Assembly: GCA_016186855.1 (NCBI GenBank)
Contig: JACPKT010000141.1
Coordinates: 1 to 8,304, forward strand
Reading direction: 5' to 3'
DNA: 8,304 nt
Source: Candidatus Iainarchaeum sp.
GTDB lineage: Archaea > Iainarchaeota > Iainarchaeia > Iainarchaeales > GW2011-AR10
The notes beneath the pieces were generated by a model. It made no database searches. It was not told the DNA's origin and saw nothing but the letters and a program-made list of their open reading frames with translations. Of the stretch, positions 5,495 through 8,304 are shown one piece after another. Within the stretch, counting starts at the first letter, position 1. Every line of letters begins with the position of its first letter. Both the position numbers and the translations under genes were made by a program.

Positions 5495-5499
5495 AAAAA

Positions 5500-5504
5500 G
5501 GTGA
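5500..5504 (+). promoter_or_regulatory. Shine-Dalgarno site deciding the uL6 start
   Basis: GGTGA lies five bases before the TTG at 5510. The competing GTG at 5501 is itself part of this motif and has only an A-run upstream. The spacing matches other starts in the window (four to six bases). Confidence 0.6.
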
Positions 5505-5509
5505 AAGAG

Positions 5510-6052
5510 TTGCAAAAAAATTATTCCAAAAAAGTTCAAGTGCCGAAAGAAATGCAGGTTGAAATAGCTGACAACCTGGTGGTGGCAAAAGCCGGGCAAA
5601 AAAAGGTTTGGAAAAAATTTGAGGCAAAAAAAATCAAAATCAGCCAGGAAAACGGGTGCGTCGTGGTTTTTTCCCAAAACGGAAAAAAAAAATCAGTTGC
5701 AGTGGTGAATTCAATTGCTTCAGCTGTTCAAAACCTATTTTTTGGCCTCGAAAAAGACTTTGAATACAGGCTTGAAATTGTTTACTCGCACTTTCCAATT
5801 AATGTTTCAGTAAAAGATGGTTTTGTGGAAATTAGCAATCTGGGTGGGGCAAAAATGCCAAGGAAAGGAAAAATTATTGGAAGTGCAAAAGTGGTTGTGA
5901 AAGGGAAAGAAGTGATTGTCAGCGCCCCAAACAAAGAGGAAGCTGGCCAGACCTCCGCAAACATTGAAAGCGCCGCAAAAATCTTGGGAAAAGACAAGAG
6001 AATTTTTCAGGACGGCGTATACATTGTTTCAAAGCCAGCCGCTGAGGGGTAA
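5510..6052 (+). CDS. rpl6: Large ribosomal subunit protein uL6 (L6), probable TTG start
   Basis: uL6 binds 23S rRNA near the factor-binding region. It is a duplication of two alpha/beta domains. From the TTG at 5510 it has 180 residues; a GTG at 5501 would give 183. The first domain (about 8-85) begins with the VQVPKEMQVEIADN strand. The second (about 88-176) has the archaeal hallmark EIVYSHFPINVSV (89-101), then KMPRKGKIIGSAKVVVKGKEV (115-135), GQTSANIESAAKI (146-158), DKRIFQDGVYIV (162-173). There is no ATG near the N-terminus, so a non-ATG start is required. The TTG is chosen because GGTGA is five bases upstream. It begins 15 bases after the uS8 stop. Confidence 0.95.
   Translation: MQKNYSKKVQVPKEMQVEIADNLVVAKAGQKKVWKKFEAKKIKISQENGCVVVFSQNGKKKSVAVVNSIASAVQNLFFGLEKDFEYRLEIVYSHFPINVSVKDGFVEISNLGGAKMPRKGKIIGSAKVVVKGKEVIVSAPNKEEAGQTSANIESAAKILGKDKRIFQDGVYIVSKPAAEG
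6044..6050 (+). promoter_or_regulatory. Shine-Dalgarno site for eL32
   Basis: GAGGGGT lies six bases before the ATG at 6057 and overlaps the end of uL6. It supports 6057 over any start farther upstream in this frame. Confidence 0.55.
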
Positions 6053-6056
6053 AAGT

Positions 6057-6680
6057 ATGGAAAAGAAAAAAGGAGACAAAAGCAAGGTTGATCGCAAACA
6101 GGTTGCGCAAAAGACAAAAATAAAGCTGGATGAAAACCCCAAAAAAGCAAGGAATGCAAAAGATGAAAAAAGAAAACAGCAAGAAAATAAAAAATTTAAA
6201 GGAAACAATGCGGAAAAAGAAAAACCAGTTGTTGCTGGAAAAAAAGAAATAGTTGTAAAAGAGGAAAAAACGAAAAGAGAAAAAACGGAAAAAGAAATGC
6301 TTCGCAAAAAGCTTAATGAGAAAATTAAAAAGAAACAGCACCCGGTTTTTAGGGGAAGGTTTGGGGCAAGATTTAAGAGAAGGAAATCGATTGAAAAATG
6401 GGACAAATGGAGGAGGCCACGCGGAACCGACATTATTTTTGAAAAAGAAGACGGCGCCCTTGTAAAAATCGGCTACCGTGTACCAAAAGAAATCAGGCAC
6501 CTGCACCCAAGCGGGTTTCCTGAACTTGTTGTTTCAAATCTGGGCGAACTCTCTCAAATAGGCCAAAAAGAAAATGTGGCTTTAAGGTTTGCCGCAGGCA
6601 TTGGAAAAAGAAAAAGAATTCAGATGCTTAAAATTGCACAGGAAAAAAATCTCAGAGTTTTAAACAGGTGGAAAAAATAA
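6057..6680 (+). CDS. rpl32e: Large ribosomal subunit protein eL32 (L32e) with long Lys-rich N-terminus
   Basis: eL32 is an archaeal/eukaryotic large-subunit protein bound to 23S rRNA. From the ATG at 6057 it has 207 residues. The L32e core occupies about 96-204: PVFRGRFGARFKRR (96-109), KWDKWRRPRGTD (114-125), IGYRVPKEIRHLHPSGF (138-154), VVSNLGEL (158-165), AAGIGKRKRIQMLKIAQE (179-196) and LRVLN (199-203). Residues 1-95 are a lysine/glutamate-rich, probably disordered or helical extension of low complexity. The core alone is near 110 residues; N-terminally extended L32e proteins are known in some archaea. The same frame is open upstream to 5916, inside uL6, but the SD site and the conserved core argue for 6057. 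It ends directly before the eL19 ATG. Confidence 0.95.
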   Translation: MEKKKGDKSKVDRKQVAQKTKIKLDENPKKARNAKDEKRKQQENKKFKGNNAEKEKPVVAGKKEIVVKEEKTKREKTEKEMLRKKLNEKIKKKQHPVFRGRFGARFKRRKSIEKWDKWRRPRGTDIIFEKEDGALVKIGYRVPKEIRHLHPSGFPELVVSNLGELSQIGQKENVALRFAAGIGKRKRIQMLKIAQEKNLRVLNRWKK

Positions 6681-7106
6681 ATGAAGGAAAGCAAGGCTAA
6701 AAAAATTTCTGCAAGGCTTTTGAAGGTTGGGACTTCAAAGATTTGGATTAACCCGGCGGATGGAAAGAAGGTTAAGGAAGCCATGACAAAAGAGGATGTT
6801 AGGTCACTGATAAGGGAAGGGGTTATCAAAGAGAAAAAAATTGACCAAAAAAACAAAAAAAGGCACCTTGGAAGAAAGAAGGGAAGAGGAAGGGGCATGG
6901 GAAAACGAAAGGGAACTGCAAAGGCAAGAATTAAAACAAAGAAAAGGTGGGTGCAAAACGTTCGGGCTCTTAGAAAAAAGTTAAAGGAAATAAAAAAAAT
7001 TGGGGGGCTCAAAATCCCTTACAGGAAAGCATTCCTGATGGTAAAAGGGGGTTTTTTCAGGGGAAAAAAGCACCTTGAGGCAACTGTTTTGGGGGCGCAA
7101 AAATGA
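6681..7106 (+). CDS. rpl19e: Large ribosomal subunit protein eL19 (L19e)
   Basis: eL19 is an archaeal/eukaryotic protein with a long basic helix that crosses the subunit interface. It has 141 residues, slightly under the roughly 150 usual in archaea. Landmarks are the N-terminal AKKISARLLKVGTSKIWINPADGKKVKEAMTKEDVRSLI region (6-44), GVIKEKK (47-53), the basic linker KKGRGRGMGKRKGTAKAR (66-83), WVQNVRALRKKLKEIK (90-105) and the end YRKAFLMVKGGFFRGKKHLE (113-132), which matches the KGGxFRSKxHL motif. AGGTGG at 6666-6671 lies nine bases upstream. The ATG follows the eL32 stop with no gap. Confidence 0.96.
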   Translation: MKESKAKKISARLLKVGTSKIWINPADGKKVKEAMTKEDVRSLIREGVIKEKKIDQKNKKRHLGRKKGRGRGMGKRKGTAKARIKTKKRWVQNVRALRKKLKEIKKIGGLKIPYRKAFLMVKGGFFRGKKHLEATVLGAQK

Positions 7107-7618
7107 GTCACACTTCAACTTATTTTGTGAGGTTTAAAAGAAGGATGAAAGGTGGGACAAATTACAAAAAAAGACTTGCACTGTTGAAGGGAAGCGTTCT
7201 GAGGGCTGTTGTAAGAAAATTCAGCAACAATACAATTGTTCAAATAATTGAATTCAACAAAATAGGTGATAAAACATTGGTTTTCTGTACTTCAAAAGAG
7301 CTGAAAGGTTTTGGATGGACAATGCATACAGGAAACTCTTCTTCGGCATACTTGACAGGCTATTTGGCCGGCTTAAAAGAAGAAAAAAAAGGAATTAAAA
7401 AAGCAGTTCTTGACATTGGCCTTCACACACCGGTGCATAAGAGCAGGGTTTTTGCGGCTCTGAAGGGGCTAATTGATGCAAAAATTGGCATAGCGCACAA
7501 GCCAGAAGTTTTTCCACCTGAGAACAGAATTAAGGGAGTGCATTTGAAGCAAAACGGGATAGACCTGTTTGAAAAAGTCCGGCTCGAAATTGAAAAAAGA
7601 CACGGTGACGGCAAATGA
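7103..7618 (+). CDS. rpl18: Large ribosomal subunit protein uL18 (L18)
   Basis: uL18 binds 5S rRNA together with uL5 in the central protuberance. It has 171 residues. Conserved archaeal blocks are YFVRFKRRMKGGTNYKKRLALLKG (7-30), RAVVRKFSNNTIVQIIEF (34-51), GDKTLVFCTSKELKGFGW (55-72), SSAYLTGYLAG (80-90), KKAVLDIGLHTPVHKSRVFAALKGLIDAKIGIAH (99-132) and NRIKGVHL (141-148). It starts in an ATGA overlap with eL19. A GGGGGC stretch at 7091-7096 is the only candidate ribosome binding site. Its stop overlaps the uS5 start. Confidence 0.97.
   Translation: MSHTSTYFVRFKRRMKGGTNYKKRLALLKGSVLRAVVRKFSNNTIVQIIEFNKIGDKTLVFCTSKELKGFGWTMHTGNSSSAYLTGYLAGLKEEKKGIKKAVLDIGLHTPVHKSRVFAALKGLIDAKIGIAHKPEVFPPENRIKGVHLKQNGIDLFEKVRLEIEKRHGDGK
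7604..7608 (+). promoter_or_regulatory. Shine-Dalgarno site for uS5
   Basis: GGTGA lies six bases before the ATG at 7615 and nine before the ATG at 7618. The usual spacing in this window favours 7615. Confidence 0.6.
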
Positions 7619-8304
7619 TGAAAGGGCGTAATTTTATGTATAAAAAAAGAAAGAAAGATGAAGCAGAAGAAGCGCTTGAAAGGGTTGAGGGCAAAAAAAA
7701 GATTCTTGAAGACTGGATTCCGTCAACTGGGGTTGGGAAAAAGGTTAAAAATGGTGAAATAAATTCCCTTGACCAGCTTTTTGGCATGAATTTGAAGCTG
7801 TTTGAGCCAGAAATTGTTGATTATTTGCTTGGAGACGTTTTGGAAAAACTTGTGGAATTCAAAAAAACAGCAAGGGTGACAAGGTCTGGAAGGAGTTTTT
7901 CTTATAGGGCCGCGGTTCTTGTAGGGGATGGGAATTCATATGTTGGAATCGGTACAGGAAAGGATGTTGAAAGGTTTCCTGCAATAAAGAAAGCCACAAG
8001 AAATGCGAAGCTTGGAATTGCCAAAGTAATTAAAGGCTGCGGGAGCTGGGAATGCACTTGCAGCGTGAGCCACTCGCTTCCATTCAAGGTGGAGGGAAGC
8101 AGTTCTTCAATAAGGGTTGTCCTCATACCAGCACCAAAAGGAACAGGGCTTGTAGTGGGCGACAACATTAAAGATGTGCTGAAATTTGCAGGGGTAAAAG
8201 ATGCATGGTCAAAGACTTTTGGAAATACTAGAAGCAAGCTTGACTTTGTACAGGCAGCAGTTGATGCGCTTTCAAATACAACAAAGTTCCGGGTTTCACC
8301 AGAA
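7615..8304 (+). CDS. rps5: Small ribosomal subunit protein uS5 (S5), 3' end cut by the window
   Basis: uS5 lies at the mRNA entry channel and influences decoding accuracy. The reading frame from 7615 is open to the last base, giving 230 residues with no stop. Archaeal S5 proteins are about this long, so only a short piece should be missing. Conserved archaeal features are DWIPSTGVGKKVKNGEI (33-49), EPEIVD (64-69), the S5 dsRBD-like domain with GNSYVGIGTGK (106-116), GCGSWECTC...SHS (141-154) with cysteines C142, C147 and C149, then IPAPKGTGLVVGD (171-183), AGVKDAWSKTFGNTRSK (192-208). Start candidates are ATG 7615, 7618 and 7636; SD spacing favours 7615, which overlaps the uL18 stop by four bases (ATGA). 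The next genes are presumably uL30 and uL15, by analogy with other archaea. Confidence 0.96.
   Translation, partial: MMKGRNFMYKKRKKDEAEEALERVEGKKKILEDWIPSTGVGKKVKNGEINSLDQLFGMNLKLFEPEIVDYLLGDVLEKLVEFKKTARVTRSGRSFSYRAAVLVGDGNSYVGIGTGKDVERFPAIKKATRNAKLGIAKVIKGCGSWECTCSVSHSLPFKVEGSSSSIRVVLIPAPKGTGLVVGDNIKDVLKFAGVKDAWSKTFGNTRSKLDFVQAAVDALSNTTKFRVSPE

Noticed and set aside
5916..6056. An upstream in-frame extension of eL32 inside uL6.
   Set aside because: It would overlap the conserved end of uL6 by 137 bases. GAGGGGT six bases before the ATG at 6057 marks the better start.
5919..6506. A 195-codon, Phe-rich minus-strand open frame that could be mistaken for a membrane protein.
   Set aside because: Its Phe runs are the complement of the A-rich Lys codons in the eL32 extension.
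8038..8079. The GCGSWECTC cysteine cluster in uS5 as a new metal site.
   Set aside because: A closely similar GCGSWEC segment is characteristic of archaeal and eukaryotic S5 proteins.

Overview
The window is an 18-gene stretch of the archaeal S10/spc-type ribosomal protein operon. All genes are on the + strand, in the order uS19, uL22, uS3, uL29, aIF1 (SUI1), RNase P component 1 (Rnp1), uS17, uL14, uL24, eS4, uL5, uS14, uS8, uL6, eL32, eL19, uL18, uS5. The archaeal assignment is firm. Proteins found only in archaea and eukaryotes (eS4, eL32, eL19) sit in the spc block. The aIF1 and Rnp1 genes sit between uL29 and uS17, a known archaeal arrangement. Start sites are preceded by GGTGA or GGAGG Shine-Dalgarno motifs. 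The coding strand is strikingly purine-rich, with many A runs, and Arg is mostly AGA/AGG. The lineage cannot be fixed from this. An uncultured euryarchaeal or DPANN-type archaeon would fit, but that is a low-confidence inference.

Layout. Positions 1-2228 hold uS19, uL22, uS3, uL29 and aIF1 (small-subunit head, exit-tunnel region, initiation). Positions 2221-4443 hold Rnp1, uS17, uL14, uL24 and eS4. Positions 4445-6052 hold uL5, a short Zn-type uS14, uS8 and uL6. Positions 6057-8304 hold eL32, eL19, uL18 and uS5, with uS5 running off the right edge. No gap between genes exceeds about 15 bases. Most junctions are ATGA or TGATG overlaps, or a few bases, so there is no room for internal promoters or terminators. 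I see none, and transcription presumably starts left of the window. The products work together in ribosome assembly, translation initiation (aIF1) and tRNA 5' processing (Rnp1).

The gene content is ordinary and complete for this locus, and I found no hidden new system. Points worth a second look are: (i) a cluster of short inverted repeats in the non-conserved 3' tail of uL24, just before the eS4 start, including an imperfect 18-bp direct repeat with one compensatory base-pair change; (ii) lineage-specific extensions on uS3 (C-terminal), uL24 (C-terminal) and eL32 (a long Lys-rich N-terminus); (iii) an aIF1 whose N-terminal cysteines are all gone; (iv) divergent ends of eS4 and uS19; and (v) a probable TTG start for uL6.
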